Assembly (NCBI GenBank): GCA_942493345.1
Contig: OW818695.1
Location: forward strand, 868,001 to 932,000
Reading direction: 5' to 3'
Origin: GWE2-42-39 sp942493345
GTDB taxonomy: Bacteria > Bacteroidota > Bacteroidia > Bacteroidales > Prolixibacteraceae
DNA: 64,000 nt
Part shown: positions 38,755 to 48,827 of the stretch, in pieces
Layout: each line of letters starts with the position of its first letter
How positions within the stretch are numbered: the first letter of the stretch is position 1
The notes under the pieces: model-generated
The model's input: only the letters and a program-made list of their open reading frames with translations
Told to the model about the DNA's origin: nothing
Database searches by the model: none
Program-made: the position numbers and the translations under genes

Positions 38755-40953
38755 ATGAAACTACTATTTCCGATATTCATTATCCTTGGTTTTTTATGTT
38801 TTACGGCAATGGCGCAGATTGAAAATACGTCCATTATTAAAACAGAAAAGCCCAACGGCTGGATCATTAAAACAAACCAGTCAGCATATCAACTTATTAT
38901 TACAACGGGAGGAAGTGTAAAACCGGTATATTATGGAGCGAAAGAACAGGCCGATTTTGTTCAGAAGAATGCGGCATGGGCTGAAGCGATCGACGAGGTG
39001 CCGGTACGTGGCGAGTTGCCTTTTAAAACCCCTGCGGTAGAAGTTGTTTTTTCGGATCATGTAAGGGATGCCGAACTTAAGTTTGTAAGCGGCGAAATTG
39101 TTAGTATTGATGGTCGCCAAGCGCTTAAAATTATTCAGAAGGACAGAATTTATCCCTTACAAATCATTTCCTACATAAGGGTTTTGCCCGAATATGATAT
39201 ATTGGAAAAATGGATTGAAGTAAAAAACACCTCGAAAAAAGAAAGCATAAAGGTTGAAAACCTAATGTCGGGAAGCATTGTATTGCCGGCCGATGAGTAC
39301 ATTTTGACCCAGCTTTCGGGCAAAGCATGGTTCGAATTTCAACCTCATGAGAGTTTGCTAACGCCTGGCGTAAAACTGATCCAATGTAAAACAATTAAAT
39401 CAACCGCTGATGCTCCTTGGTTTCAGGTAAGGCCGGAAAGTTCAAATAAGGAAAAAAATGGGCCAACCTGGTTCGGGTCCATCCATTACAGCGGCAATTG
39501 GCAGCTTGCTTTCGACAAAACGTTCAACTCAACGGTTCAAATCCTGGGTGGCATTAATTTTTGGGATACAGAAATTAACCTGAAACCAGGCCTTGATTTT
39601 CAAACGCCAAAATTTTCAGTCGGTTATACGAATAACGGTTCCGACGGAGTATCATCAAGTTTGAGCGCTTATGTCAGAAACGAGATACTGCCCGCCAAAC
39701 ATCGGCATGAAATGCGCCCCGTATTATTCAACAGCTGGTATGCCACAGAAGACAAACTCAATGAAGATCAACAGGTTGAACTGGCAAAAATTGCAGCAAA
39801 CATGGGCGCTGAATTATTTGTGATTGACGCAGGTTGGTATAAAGTAAACAACCAACGTTGGGTTGGATCAGGAAACTGGGATATTGATAACGTCAAATTT
39901 CCCAATGGATTAACGTCACTTATAAAAAAAGTGAATGATTTGGGAATGAAATTCGGAATTTGGGTAGAACCCGAAAATTTCCATGTGAGTAGCGATGTTT
40001 ATTTAAAACACCCCGACTGGGCTTTAAAATATGCGAATCGCGACTCAATGAATGTAAGACCAACGTTAAATCTGGCGAAAGAGGAAGTATATAATCACTT
40101 ATTAGAAACACTGACCAAATTATTAAGCGAAAACAAAATTGATTTTATCAAATGGGACCAGAATAATTACCTGAGAAGTCCCAACTGGATTAATGCACCT
40201 GCCGATGTACAAAGAGAAGTGCGGATAAGATATACGCAGAATTTATACCGATTGGTAGAAGAACTTCGAAAAAGATTTCCGAATGTAATGTTTGAAAGTT
40301 GTTCCAGCGGAGGGGGAAGGATTGACCTTGGAATGATGTCACGGATGGATCAGGCGTGGGTTAGCGACAATACAACGCCAATCGATCGTTTGTTTATCCA
40401 ATATGGCTACCTGAATGCCATGCCTGCCAACACCATGGTGTCATGGGTTATTGAAGATCAAACGATTGTAGGCCATAAAACTCAGCCAACATCATTAAGT
40501 TACAAGTTTGATGTAGCAATATCAGGTGTATTGGGTATTGGGTACGATATCCGAAAATGGACAGCCGACGATATCGAAGTGGCAAAAAATAAGATCCGGC
40601 TTTATAAGGAAATAAGACCAATAATACAGCAAGGAACAGTACACCGTTTGGTTTCGCCGTATGATAATAACCGTTGCGCTTTACAATACAATTCCAGCGA
40701 TGGTAAATCGGCCGTGCTGTTATGCTATAATTTGGCCTTGTACCTGCCGGGCAGTCAATATATCGACAGGGGATCAAATATTGTTACGCTTGAAGGATTG
40801 AATGCAGAGAAGCAATACCTGGTTAAAAGAGCAAACGACGCGAAAGATAAAGGGATCGTTTATAAAGGCGATTTTCTGATGAATATTGGCATCGCATGGC
40901 CGGTTAAAGAAGTTTATGAAAGCCAGATCATGATAATTAATCAGGTTGAATAG
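38755..40953 (+). CDS. GH36 alpha-galactosidase (exported)
   Basis: A 732-residue protein, the usual length for tetramer-type GH36 enzymes. It has a Sec signal ending FTAMAQ (about residue 21), an N-terminal beta-supersandwich, then a TIM barrel with FNSWYATE, FVIDAGWY, FGIWVEPENF, DFIKWDQNNY (nucleophile D468) and ESCSSGGGRIDLGM followed by WVSDNTTPIDR (acid/base D538). It releases terminal alpha-galactose from oligosaccharides in the periplasm. Its presence indicates alpha-galactosyl residues in the target glycan, or a related sugar if specificity has drifted. It is probably co-transcribed with GH106 upstream and the GH106-like gene 59 bp downstream. Confidence 0.93.
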   Translation: MKLLFPIFIILGFLCFTAMAQIENTSIIKTEKPNGWIIKTNQSAYQLIITTGGSVKPVYYGAKEQADFVQKNAAWAEAIDEVPVRGELPFKTPAVEVVFSDHVRDAELKFVSGEIVSIDGRQALKIIQKDRIYPLQIISYIRVLPEYDILEKWIEVKNTSKKESIKVENLMSGSIVLPADEYILTQLSGKAWFEFQPHESLLTPGVKLIQCKTIKSTADAPWFQVRPESSNKEKNGPTWFGSIHYSGNWQLAFDKTFNSTVQILGGINFWDTEINLKPGLDFQTPKFSVGYTNNGSDGVSSSLSAYVRNEILPAKHRHEMRPVLFNSWYATEDKLNEDQQVELAKIAANMGAELFVIDAGWYKVNNQRWVGSGNWDIDNVKFPNGLTSLIKKVNDLGMKFGIWVEPENFHVSSDVYLKHPDWALKYANRDSMNVRPTLNLAKEEVYNHLLETLTKLLSENKIDFIKWDQNNYLRSPNWINAPADVQREVRIRYTQNLYRLVEELRKRFPNVMFESCSSGGGRIDLGMMSRMDQAWVSDNTTPIDRLFIQYGYLNAMPANTMVSWVIEDQTIVGHKTQPTSLSYKFDVAISGVLGIGYDIRKWTADDIEVAKNKIRLYKEIRPIIQQGTVHRLVSPYDNNRCALQYNSSDGKSAVLLCYNLALYLPGSQYIDRGSNIVTLEGLNAEKQYLVKRANDAKDKGIVYKGDFLMNIGIAWPVKEVYESQIMIINQVE

Positions 40954-41012
40954 ACTTCTTCGGACGAGAAATGACTTGTAAATAACGATATTAACGAACT
41001 ATAAAAGTATTT

Positions 41013-44000
41013 ATGACCAAAACAATAATTGTTTTATTAATCGCTTTAACCTTACTATGGGGGTGTAAGGAAAAACCCGTATTGGAAGGTGTTCAGTCAT
41101 ATTCCGAGGTGACAAAATTATTTACAAATCCTCCTTCGGAATATGGCTCTGCCCCATTATGGGTGTGGAATACGAAAGTAACAAAGTCCGACATTGATTC
41201 CATGTTGGTTTCATTTAAGGAACAGGCCTTTGGCGGCGTATTTGTTCATCCCCGGCCTAGCCTGATAACGGAATATCTATCGAAGGACTGGCACGAGTTG
41301 TTCTCCTATGCTGTAAAAAAAGGAAAAGAACTTGGACTTTATGTTTGGATTTATGACGAAAACTCATATCCCAGTGGTTTTGCAGGCGGCCATGTTCAGG
41401 ATCAGATGCCCGAATCATACAACCAGGGACAAATGCTCGAAATGGTAAAAACCGATATATTATCCGACACAATAACCCATTATTTGCTTTGCCTTAAAGA
41501 AGAGAATGGCGCTTTTAAAGATATCACCAATAATCTACAGCAGGAAAAAGGCAACAAAGGCAACTATTACATCTTCAGGAAAAACTTTAATAAAAAAGCC
41601 GATTGGACCGCAGGTTTTCCGTACGTCGATTTATTGGTAAAAGGGGTAACCGAAAAGTTCCTCGATATTACCATGAAAGGCTACGAAGCAAATAATGAAA
41701 ATGAATTTGGAAAAACCATACCCGGTATATTTACCGATGAACCGACCATTTCGGCCCAGATTAAAAAGAATATTCGCTGGACTCCGGATTTGTTCAATTA
41801 TTTTAAACAAACATGGGGATATGGACTGGAAGAAAATCTGCCATCGCTTTTTGAGGAAATAGGCAATTGGAAAAAAATCAGGCACAACTATTACCAGGCA
41901 TTATTGCAACTATATATTGAAAGGTGGTCGAAACCGTATTCTGCTTATGCCGAAAAAAAAGGATTACTATGGACTGGCCACTATTACGAACACAATTGGC
42001 CAAATCCTATTCATGGCCCCGACCACATGGCAATGTACGCCTGGCATCAGCTTCCCGCCATCGACATGTTGTTTAATGAATTCAACGAGAAAGGTTACGG
42101 ATCCCTGCGGGAGACTCAATTCGGGAATATCCGGTCGGTCAAAGAGCTATCAAGCGTCGCCAACCAATTAAATAAAAAAAGGACTCTTTGCGAAGCCTAT
42201 GCCGGTGGTGGTTGGGAACTGACTCTTAAAGATACCAAGCGTCTGGGCGACTGGATCTACGTATTGGGAGTTAATTTTCTGAACCAGCATCTTTCCCACA
42301 TGAGCATTAACGGGGCCCGAAAATACGATTATCCGCAAAGTTTCTCATATCACAACCCGTGGTTCCCGTATTACAAGGAACAAAATCAATATTTTGCCCG
42401 GCTTTCTTTAGCCTTATCGCATGGGAGTCAAATCAACGATATTCTTGTAATAGAACCTACTTCCTCGGCATGGATGTACACTTTTAACGGGGGCACCAAT
42501 GCAAGGTTAGACGAAATTACCAAAGCGTTTCCCGAATTTGTTGTAACACTGGAAAAAGCACAAGTTGAATACGATTTGGGTTCTGAAAATATTATTAAAG
42601 ACCATGGTAGTATTCAAGACAGTAAGTTTGTCGTGGGCCACCGCAGTTATTCTACCGTTGTAATCCCGCCGGGAATGGAAAATGTTAATTCTCAAACATT
42701 CATGCTTTTGGAAAAATTTGCAAAAAAAGGTGGCAAAATTATCCAGTTCGAGAAGCTGCAAAAAATAGACGGCGATGACCATGATAAAACACTCGCTTTT
42801 AATAACCGCGAAGGAAATTTGCATTTCGTTAATGAACTAAGTGAAAAAGTAATTTCAGAATATCTTACCTCAACTGATTTTACAATTTCACCTATTGACG
42901 GGGGCAAAATTGGAGGTAATTTATTCCACAATCGTCGCATTTTCTCCGATGGCCAAATCGTATTCCTGTCCAACGCAAGCATGGACGATTATTCGAAAGG
43001 GCAAGTAACTATTTCGGGCAAAGATGCTTTGCTAATGGATCTTTTTTCCGGCGAAACATTCGACTATCCTGAAAAACAACAAGGAGACCGCGTTTCCATC
43101 GATTTCAATATTCCTCCGGCAGGCAGCATGTTATTTTATGTAGCCGATAAAAAACAGGATGGATTAAAAAAATACGCCTTCGAAACTACTGAAAATACGA
43201 TAATCAATACCAACCCAAGTTCTATTGTGCGCCCGAAAAATAATACCCTTGTTATTGATTTTTGCGACCTTAAACTTGGAGCAGGCATTTTGAAAGATAT
43301 GTACGTTTATAATGCGGCAGACACTGTGTACAAATACCACGGGTTTAAAAATGGAAATCCCTGGAATTTTAAGGTGCAGTTTAAGCAACAAATATTAGAT
43401 CGAAATAATTTCTCTGCGGGTTCAGGATTTACGGCAACATACAACTTTTCTATATCTAACGATGTAAAATTCAACGATTTCACAGCAGTAGTAGAAAAGG
43501 CCGATCTATACCAGGTAAATATTAACGGGCAGCTAGTTACACCCGAAAAAGGGCAATGGTGGATCGATAAAACATTTGCCGTATTTAAAATAGGACAATA
43601 TCTCAAATACGGAGAAAACAGCTTATCCTATACAGCGAATCCCATGAATGTTCTTGCTGAGATTCAACCGGTTTATATTTTAGGCAATTTCAATTTGAAG
43701 TCTGCAACAGAAGGCTGGACTATTACTGAACCTTCTGTTCTAGGTCTGGGAAGTTGGAAAGAACAAGGATTACCAATGTATGGTCATGCCATTTCGTATA
43801 TTAAAGAATTCGAACTGGATCATATTTCCCCGAGAATGGAAATAAAGTTAGGCAAATGGAAAGGAACCGTGGTTTCAGTTAAAGTAAACGGTGTTGAAGC
43901 GGGGACTATTGCTTACGAACCGTATGTTCTGAATATCACCAAACACCTTCGTAAAGGATCGAATCAGGTTGAATTAACAGTGGTTGGAAGTTTAAAAAAC

Positions 44001-44156
44001 GTGCTTGGTCCATTTCATAATTCTCCGCCCAAAGGCTATATTTCTCCTGGACTTTATTATAAATCAAATGGGCATCCTGAAGGGAAAAATTATGATCTTT
44101 ACGATTATGGACTGTATGAGGATTTTCAGATTATTGAATTGAAAGAAGGGATGTGA
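41013..44156 (+). CDS. Divergent GH106-like glycoside hydrolase lipoprotein
   Basis: A 1047-residue lipoprotein with a lipobox ending LLWGC near residue 18. The plan is that of GH106 but the motifs differ: PLWVWNTKVTKSDID replaces the usual YWM block, followed by GGVFVHPRPSLITEYLS, VWIYDENSYPSGFAGGH, IFTDEPTIS (D242, E243), WTGHYYEHNW and LCEAYAGGGWE (E394). These acidic positions occupy the places of DSWE and EAFT in true GH106 members, so a retained acid-base pair is plausible. A GH2-like sugar-binding domain lies at the end (VVSVKVNGVEAGTIAYEPY). I cannot assign the CAZy family or substrate. It most resembles the truncated gene at 61317. Confidence 0.7.
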   Translation: MTKTIIVLLIALTLLWGCKEKPVLEGVQSYSEVTKLFTNPPSEYGSAPLWVWNTKVTKSDIDSMLVSFKEQAFGGVFVHPRPSLITEYLSKDWHELFSYAVKKGKELGLYVWIYDENSYPSGFAGGHVQDQMPESYNQGQMLEMVKTDILSDTITHYLLCLKEENGAFKDITNNLQQEKGNKGNYYIFRKNFNKKADWTAGFPYVDLLVKGVTEKFLDITMKGYEANNENEFGKTIPGIFTDEPTISAQIKKNIRWTPDLFNYFKQTWGYGLEENLPSLFEEIGNWKKIRHNYYQALLQLYIERWSKPYSAYAEKKGLLWTGHYYEHNWPNPIHGPDHMAMYAWHQLPAIDMLFNEFNEKGYGSLRETQFGNIRSVKELSSVANQLNKKRTLCEAYAGGGWELTLKDTKRLGDWIYVLGVNFLNQHLSHMSINGARKYDYPQSFSYHNPWFPYYKEQNQYFARLSLALSHGSQINDILVIEPTSSAWMYTFNGGTNARLDEITKAFPEFVVTLEKAQVEYDLGSENIIKDHGSIQDSKFVVGHRSYSTVVIPPGMENVNSQTFMLLEKFAKKGGKIIQFEKLQKIDGDDHDKTLAFNNREGNLHFVNELSEKVISEYLTSTDFTISPIDGGKIGGNLFHNRRIFSDGQIVFLSNASMDDYSKGQVTISGKDALLMDLFSGETFDYPEKQQGDRVSIDFNIPPAGSMLFYVADKKQDGLKKYAFETTENTIINTNPSSIVRPKNNTLVIDFCDLKLGAGILKDMYVYNAADTVYKYHGFKNGNPWNFKVQFKQQILDRNNFSAGSGFTATYNFSISNDVKFNDFTAVVEKADLYQVNINGQLVTPEKGQWWIDKTFAVFKIGQYLKYGENSLSYTANPMNVLAEIQPVYILGNFNLKSATEGWTITEPSVLGLGSWKEQGLPMYGHAISYIKEFELDHISPRMEIKLGKWKGTVVSVKVNGVEAGTIAYEPYVLNITKHLRKGSNQVELTVVGSLKNVLGPFHNSPPKGYISPGLYYKSNGHPEGKNYDLYDYGLYEDFQIIELKEGM

Positions 44157-44269
44157 ATCACTTAAAAAACACTAAATAAAATACATCGCTGGGCATTTTA
44201 ATAGTATTGTTGCGTTTCGGGTAAAGAAGAACAATGAATTTGCGAGTAAGTTTTTAATCAAAATTAAAA

Positions 44270-47200
44270 ATGAAAATAGGTAGAAGAAAATTTATTCAGG
44301 CAGCATCTCTCACGACGGCCAATCTGGCAATATTTCCCTTGGCAGGGAACACAAATGGTATTGCAGAACTTTTTGAAACGGCGAGTCAGAAAGGGGATCA
44401 AAGAGCTTCTGTTCTTTCTTTATCGGGGCTTCGGCAAAGGTTTATGTCTCCACCTGATCATTCGAAACCCTCCTGCTATTGGTGGTGGTTTAACAGCCTG
44501 GTGAATAAAGAAGGTATTACCCGCGATTTAAAAGAATTCAAAGAAAAAGGAATGGGTGGTGTGCTGCTTATAAATTCCATTAGTGGATTTGGCGGTGGAC
44601 CTATACCCAACGGTCCGGCATTTCTTTCTCCTGAATGGCGTGAACTTTTCAGACATACACTAACAGAGGCCGATCGGTTTGGAATTGAAGTTGGCGTCAA
44701 CCTGAGTACAGGCTGGGCGATGGGGGGGGCATGGATAAAACCCGAATACTCAGGACGCTGGTTCCTGCAATCGAAGCTTATTGTAACAGGCCCGCAGAGA
44801 TTTTCAGGTAAATTGCCCTTGCCAGGAAACAGGGATGGCTATGATAATGCCGGGCAGTTGTTTGTAAAGAAATATGTTGATCTCCCTCTTGAAGAGGCTG
44901 ATTATAGGGATACCGCGATTATGGCGTTTCCCGAGCCGCAAGAAGGATCACGGTTTAGCGATGGAAGGCTTAACTTGCTTGCGGTAAAAAGCAACCGGTT
45001 CGATGCGAGCAGCCATGTGAGGGCAAAGGAAACGATGGAAGCGCCATTAAAACCTTGGATTCCAACACCAGACGACAGACCTGTCGCCGCTTCACAGGTA
45101 ATCGATCTGACATCAAAAATGACACCTGATGGACAATTGGAATGGAATGTTCCTCCGGGGAAGTGGACAATTATCCGTACCGGACATCGGATGACTGGAT
45201 CCCGCACAGCGTATGGCCTTCCGGATGCAGAAGGGCTGGAGATAGACTGGCTTAATGAAGCTGGAGTTGAACAGCAATTTAAATATCTGGGAAGGGAACT
45301 TTTGTCTGAAGCTGATCGATATAAAGGCAGAACGCTAAAATATTTTCATAGTGACAGTTTCGAAGATGGGTTCCCGAACTGGACAGATAATTTTCTGGAT
45401 AAGTTTATAAAATACAGAGGCTATGATGCCAGGCCCTATCTACCCGTATTTTCAGGACATATTATTGATAATGCTGAAATATCAGATCGTTTTTTATACG
45501 ATTACCGAAAAACCGTAGCCGATTGTATGGCTGACGGACATTATAAGCGATTCGCAGAATTGTGCCATGAAAATAAAATTTTAGCACAAAGTGAAGCCGG
45601 TGGTCCGAGTTGGTCGGGCACAATGTGTATGGATGCGCTCAAAAACCTTGGACGCATGGATATGCCGATGGGAGAATTTTGGCAAGGTACTACGTTTATT
45701 CAGGATGATCAGAACCAGACTTGTAAAATAGTAGCATCTGCGGCTCATATCTATGGGAAGAAAGTTATATCTGCCGAAGCATTTACTTCGTTTAAACCGC
45801 ATTGGAGTGACACCCCGGAGGTATTGAAACCGGTAGCCGACCGTGCTTTTTGCGAAGGTATTAACAGGTGTGTTATCCACACGTCCACAGCAACCCGTCC
45901 CGAAGATGGGAAGCCGGGCTACGAATATGGTGCAGGCACTCATTTTAACCCGAACATAACATGGTGGGATCAGTCGTCAGGGTTTCTGTCGTATATCAGC
46001 CGTTGCCAGCATTTGTTGCAATCCGGGAAATTTGTTGCCAACGTTCTTTATTACAACGGCGACTGGGCGCCCAACCTTGTTAGCCCCAAACATGTTGATC
46101 CTTTGCTCGGCAAAGGATACGACTATGATGTTTGCAATGAAGAAGTGCTGCTGACCCGAGTTTCGGTAAAAAATAATAAATTGGTTTTACCTGACGGAAT
46201 AAGCTACCACGTATTGGTTTTACCCAACACCAAGCGGATGCCTGTAGAAGTGGCGAAAAAAATCAGGGAACTTGTAAAAGCCGGTGCGACCGTAATCGGT
46301 CAGCGCCCGGAAAAAGATCCGGGTTTGAAAAATTTCCCGAAGAGCGACCGGGAAGTAGAGGCTATCTCGGCTGAAGTATGGGGCGATTGCAACGGGGAAA
46401 ATGTTACCATGCACCGATATGGAAAGGGACAAATCGTTCAGGGATTATCGATAAGGGAAATATTGAAACAGGACGGACTGGTTCCCGATTTTGAGTATAC
46501 CGGAGACAGCGAAACGTATATCGATTTTATACACCGTTCGCTGGAAGACGGCATCGATGTTTATTTTGTGGCCAACCGCAACGAACGGGTCGAAAAAATA
46601 GATTGCAAGTTTCGGATTTCAGGAAGACAACCTGAAATATGGGATCCGGTTTCGGGCAAAACCCGCACAGCAGAAGATTTCAACGAAATCGACGGGCAAA
46701 TAATCCTACCTCTTGAATTCTTGTCGCACCAGTCATTTTTTATTGTGTTCCCAGAATTGAAAACACAAAAACAAATCACGGACACCGCAAATCAGAAAAA
46801 TAATTTTACGCAAACACAATCCTTGCAAGAAATTACCGGCCCTTGGCTGGTGAAATTCGACCCGCAATGGGGAGGGCCAGCCGAAATTGAGTTTGAAGAA
46901 TTGCAAGACTGGTCAAAGTCGCCGAAAGACGGAATCAAATACTATTCAGGGAAAGCTGTCTATATGAAAAAATTTGACCTGCCCCACCCGATCGTTCCAG
47001 ATTCTTCATTATTACTCGATTTGGGAGTTGTGAAAAACATTGCAGAAGTAAAGTTAAACGGTAAAAACCTCGGTATTGTATGGACTTCGCCCTGGCGGGT
47101 TGATATTTCAGAAGCAATAAAAGAAACAGGCAATGTTCTGGAAATTGAAGTAACAAACCTTTGGCCCAACCGGCTGATCGGCGATGCCGCACTTTCGCCC

Positions 47201-47299
47201 GAACAACGGCTGACCCATACCAATATTGAGTTTAAAAGTGATGCTCCTCTACTCTCATCCGGATTATTAGGGCCGGTAAAAATTATGACAGGCAAATAA
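44270..47299 (+). CDS. GH106-family alpha-L-rhamnosidase with Tat-like signal
   Basis: A 1009-residue enzyme. The N-terminus has a twin-arginine motif (GRRKFIQAAS) before a hydrophobic stretch, suggesting folded export by Tat. Blocks: CYWWWFNSLVNKEGITRDL, LSTGWAMGGAWIKPEYSGRW, PPGKWTIIRTGHRMTGS. Conserved acids are E365 (DSFE), E469 (GEFW) and E503 (EAFT). It lacks the long discoidin-like insert of the larger paralogs. The C-terminal sugar-binding domain has KYYSGKAVY, LDLGVVKNIAEVKLNG and NRLIGDAALSPEQR. It is a close tandem paralog of the gene at 48828, with a sulfatase gene between them starting 17 bp after this stop. Confidence 0.87.
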   Translation: MKIGRRKFIQAASLTTANLAIFPLAGNTNGIAELFETASQKGDQRASVLSLSGLRQRFMSPPDHSKPSCYWWWFNSLVNKEGITRDLKEFKEKGMGGVLLINSISGFGGGPIPNGPAFLSPEWRELFRHTLTEADRFGIEVGVNLSTGWAMGGAWIKPEYSGRWFLQSKLIVTGPQRFSGKLPLPGNRDGYDNAGQLFVKKYVDLPLEEADYRDTAIMAFPEPQEGSRFSDGRLNLLAVKSNRFDASSHVRAKETMEAPLKPWIPTPDDRPVAASQVIDLTSKMTPDGQLEWNVPPGKWTIIRTGHRMTGSRTAYGLPDAEGLEIDWLNEAGVEQQFKYLGRELLSEADRYKGRTLKYFHSDSFEDGFPNWTDNFLDKFIKYRGYDARPYLPVFSGHIIDNAEISDRFLYDYRKTVADCMADGHYKRFAELCHENKILAQSEAGGPSWSGTMCMDALKNLGRMDMPMGEFWQGTTFIQDDQNQTCKIVASAAHIYGKKVISAEAFTSFKPHWSDTPEVLKPVADRAFCEGINRCVIHTSTATRPEDGKPGYEYGAGTHFNPNITWWDQSSGFLSYISRCQHLLQSGKFVANVLYYNGDWAPNLVSPKHVDPLLGKGYDYDVCNEEVLLTRVSVKNNKLVLPDGISYHVLVLPNTKRMPVEVAKKIRELVKAGATVIGQRPEKDPGLKNFPKSDREVEAISAEVWGDCNGENVTMHRYGKGQIVQGLSIREILKQDGLVPDFEYTGDSETYIDFIHRSLEDGIDVYFVANRNERVEKIDCKFRISGRQPEIWDPVSGKTRTAEDFNEIDGQIILPLEFLSHQSFFIVFPELKTQKQITDTANQKNNFTQTQSLQEITGPWLVKFDPQWGGPAEIEFEELQDWSKSPKDGIKYYSGKAVYMKKFDLPHPIVPDSSLLLDLGVVKNIAEVKLNGKNLGIVWTSPWRVDISEAIKETGNVLEIEVTNLWPNRLIGDAALSPEQRLTHTNIEFKSDAPLLSSGLLGPVKIMTGK

Positions 47300-47316
47300 A
47301 AAATGGAATTAAGAAT

Positions 47317-48750
47317 GTGAAAAAAACGAATCTATTTAAATTAAATGCATTATTGGCTGTAATTCCGATGGGAAATACAGGCTATGCCCAGAAGGTGGAA
47401 ACAGTTGAGAAACCAAACATCATTTTCATCTTTACAGATCAGCAACATGCGAGAATGATGAGCTATGCTGGCAACCAATATGTTAAAACTCCGGCGATGG
47501 ACTATATCGCGGAGAATGGGATTCGTTTTACACGCGCCTATACAACGAATCCGGTATGTGTGCCGGCAAGAATAAGCATGATAACAGGGCGTTTCTGCGG
47601 AGCATTTTCTGATAAAAAAGGGAAACAAGTCAGGGAAAATGGTGGAGGAATGGATATCTCTTCGATTTCGGATGAAGTTCAAAATACGACCCTGCCAGCT
47701 TTTCTGAAAAAGGCTGGTTACGATCTTTTTTATGGAGGTAAAAAACACTTGCCTGCACCTTTAAACCCTCAGGTTTTAGGATTCAATATAATAACAGATG
47801 ACCAACGAGAAGGATTAGCAGATGAAGCAGCAAAATTCATTAAAAGAAAATACGACAAACCCTATTATTTAGCGCTGTCTTTCATTAATCCTCATGATAT
47901 TTGCTACATGGCTCTCCGCGATTTCACGACCTCGGAACAAGAAAAAAAGATGATGGCAAAAAGCAGAAACGAGTTTTCAGCCCTCGACAAGGCATTACAA
48001 ATACCCGAAGGTGTTACAAAAGAAGAATTCTTTGCAAAATATTGCCCGCCGCTTCCACCCAATTTCGAGCCACAGCAAGATGAGCCGCAAGCGGTGAAAA
48101 AGTTACTTGAAATTCGTGATTTCCGCGTGAGGGCGCGCAACGGATACAGTGATTACGACTGGCGCATGCACCGATGGGCGTATTGCCGTTTAACAGAACA
48201 GGTTGATAAACAAATTCAAATTGTTCTTGATGCCTTAAAAGAAAGCGGGCAGGAAGAAAATACATTGATTATTTTTTCTAGCGACCACGGAGATATGGAT
48301 GGTGCACACAGAATGGAACACAAAACGGTATTGTATGAAGAATCAGTAGGTGTGCCTTTTATGGCCATGTGGAAAGGACATATTCCAGCCGGCAAGGTAG
48401 ATGAATGCCATTTGGTATCGAACGGATTAGATCTGCTTCCAACCGTGTGCGACTATGCAGGAATAAAAGCAGTGGCCGACCCCAGAGGAAAAAGCCTTCG
48501 ACCGCTTTTTGAAGGGAAAAACGTAAAATGGCGGAAAACACTCGGCGTGGAAACCGAGATTGGACGAATGGTGGTAAGCGAAGACAAATTGAAGTATATA
48601 AAATACGATGCCGTTGGCATTGAAGAGCAGTTAATTGATTTGAAAAGCGATCCATTTGAAATGAAATATTTTACAAATGATCTTAACTATAAGAAGAAAT
48701 TGACAAAACTGCGCAAGTCTTTCGAATTGGAATGGTTTCCCGGATTTTGA
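47317..48750 (+). CDS. Family S1 sulfatase (cysteine type), GTG start
   Basis: A 477-residue exported sulfatase. The start is GTG at 47317: the ATG two bases earlier is followed at once by TGA in its frame. The signal ends near NTGYAQ (residue 25). Sulfatase motifs: IIFIFTDQQHARMMS with the metal-binding aspartate, the active-site signature CVPAR (C81, R85) that is matured to formylglycine, GGKKHLP and SSDHGDMDGAHRMEHK. The HGDMDGAH form is common in S1 members acting on mono- or oligosaccharide sulfates. It cleaves sulfate esters in the periplasm. It is wedged between two paralogous Tat-type GH106 genes, so desulfation and rhamnose release are probably linked. Confidence 0.92.
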   Translation: MKKTNLFKLNALLAVIPMGNTGYAQKVETVEKPNIIFIFTDQQHARMMSYAGNQYVKTPAMDYIAENGIRFTRAYTTNPVCVPARISMITGRFCGAFSDKKGKQVRENGGGMDISSISDEVQNTTLPAFLKKAGYDLFYGGKKHLPAPLNPQVLGFNIITDDQREGLADEAAKFIKRKYDKPYYLALSFINPHDICYMALRDFTTSEQEKKMMAKSRNEFSALDKALQIPEGVTKEEFFAKYCPPLPPNFEPQQDEPQAVKKLLEIRDFRVRARNGYSDYDWRMHRWAYCRLTEQVDKQIQIVLDALKESGQEENTLIIFSSDHGDMDGAHRMEHKTVLYEESVGVPFMAMWKGHIPAGKVDECHLVSNGLDLLPTVCDYAGIKAVADPRGKSLRPLFEGKNVKWRKTLGVETEIGRMVVSEDKLKYIKYDAVGIEEQLIDLKSDPFEMKYFTNDLNYKKKLTKLRKSFELEWFPGF

Positions 48751-48827
48751 TACGACAAAATTACGAAGAGCAAAATTAAATAACTAAGTTTAGTTTGCTT
48801 TCTCATTTAATAGAAACAAGTAAAGTT

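Noticed and set aside
47315..47320. ATG at 47315 as start of the sulfatase gene
   Set aside because: It is in another frame and is followed immediately by TGA; the GTG at 47317 opens the full sulfatase frame.
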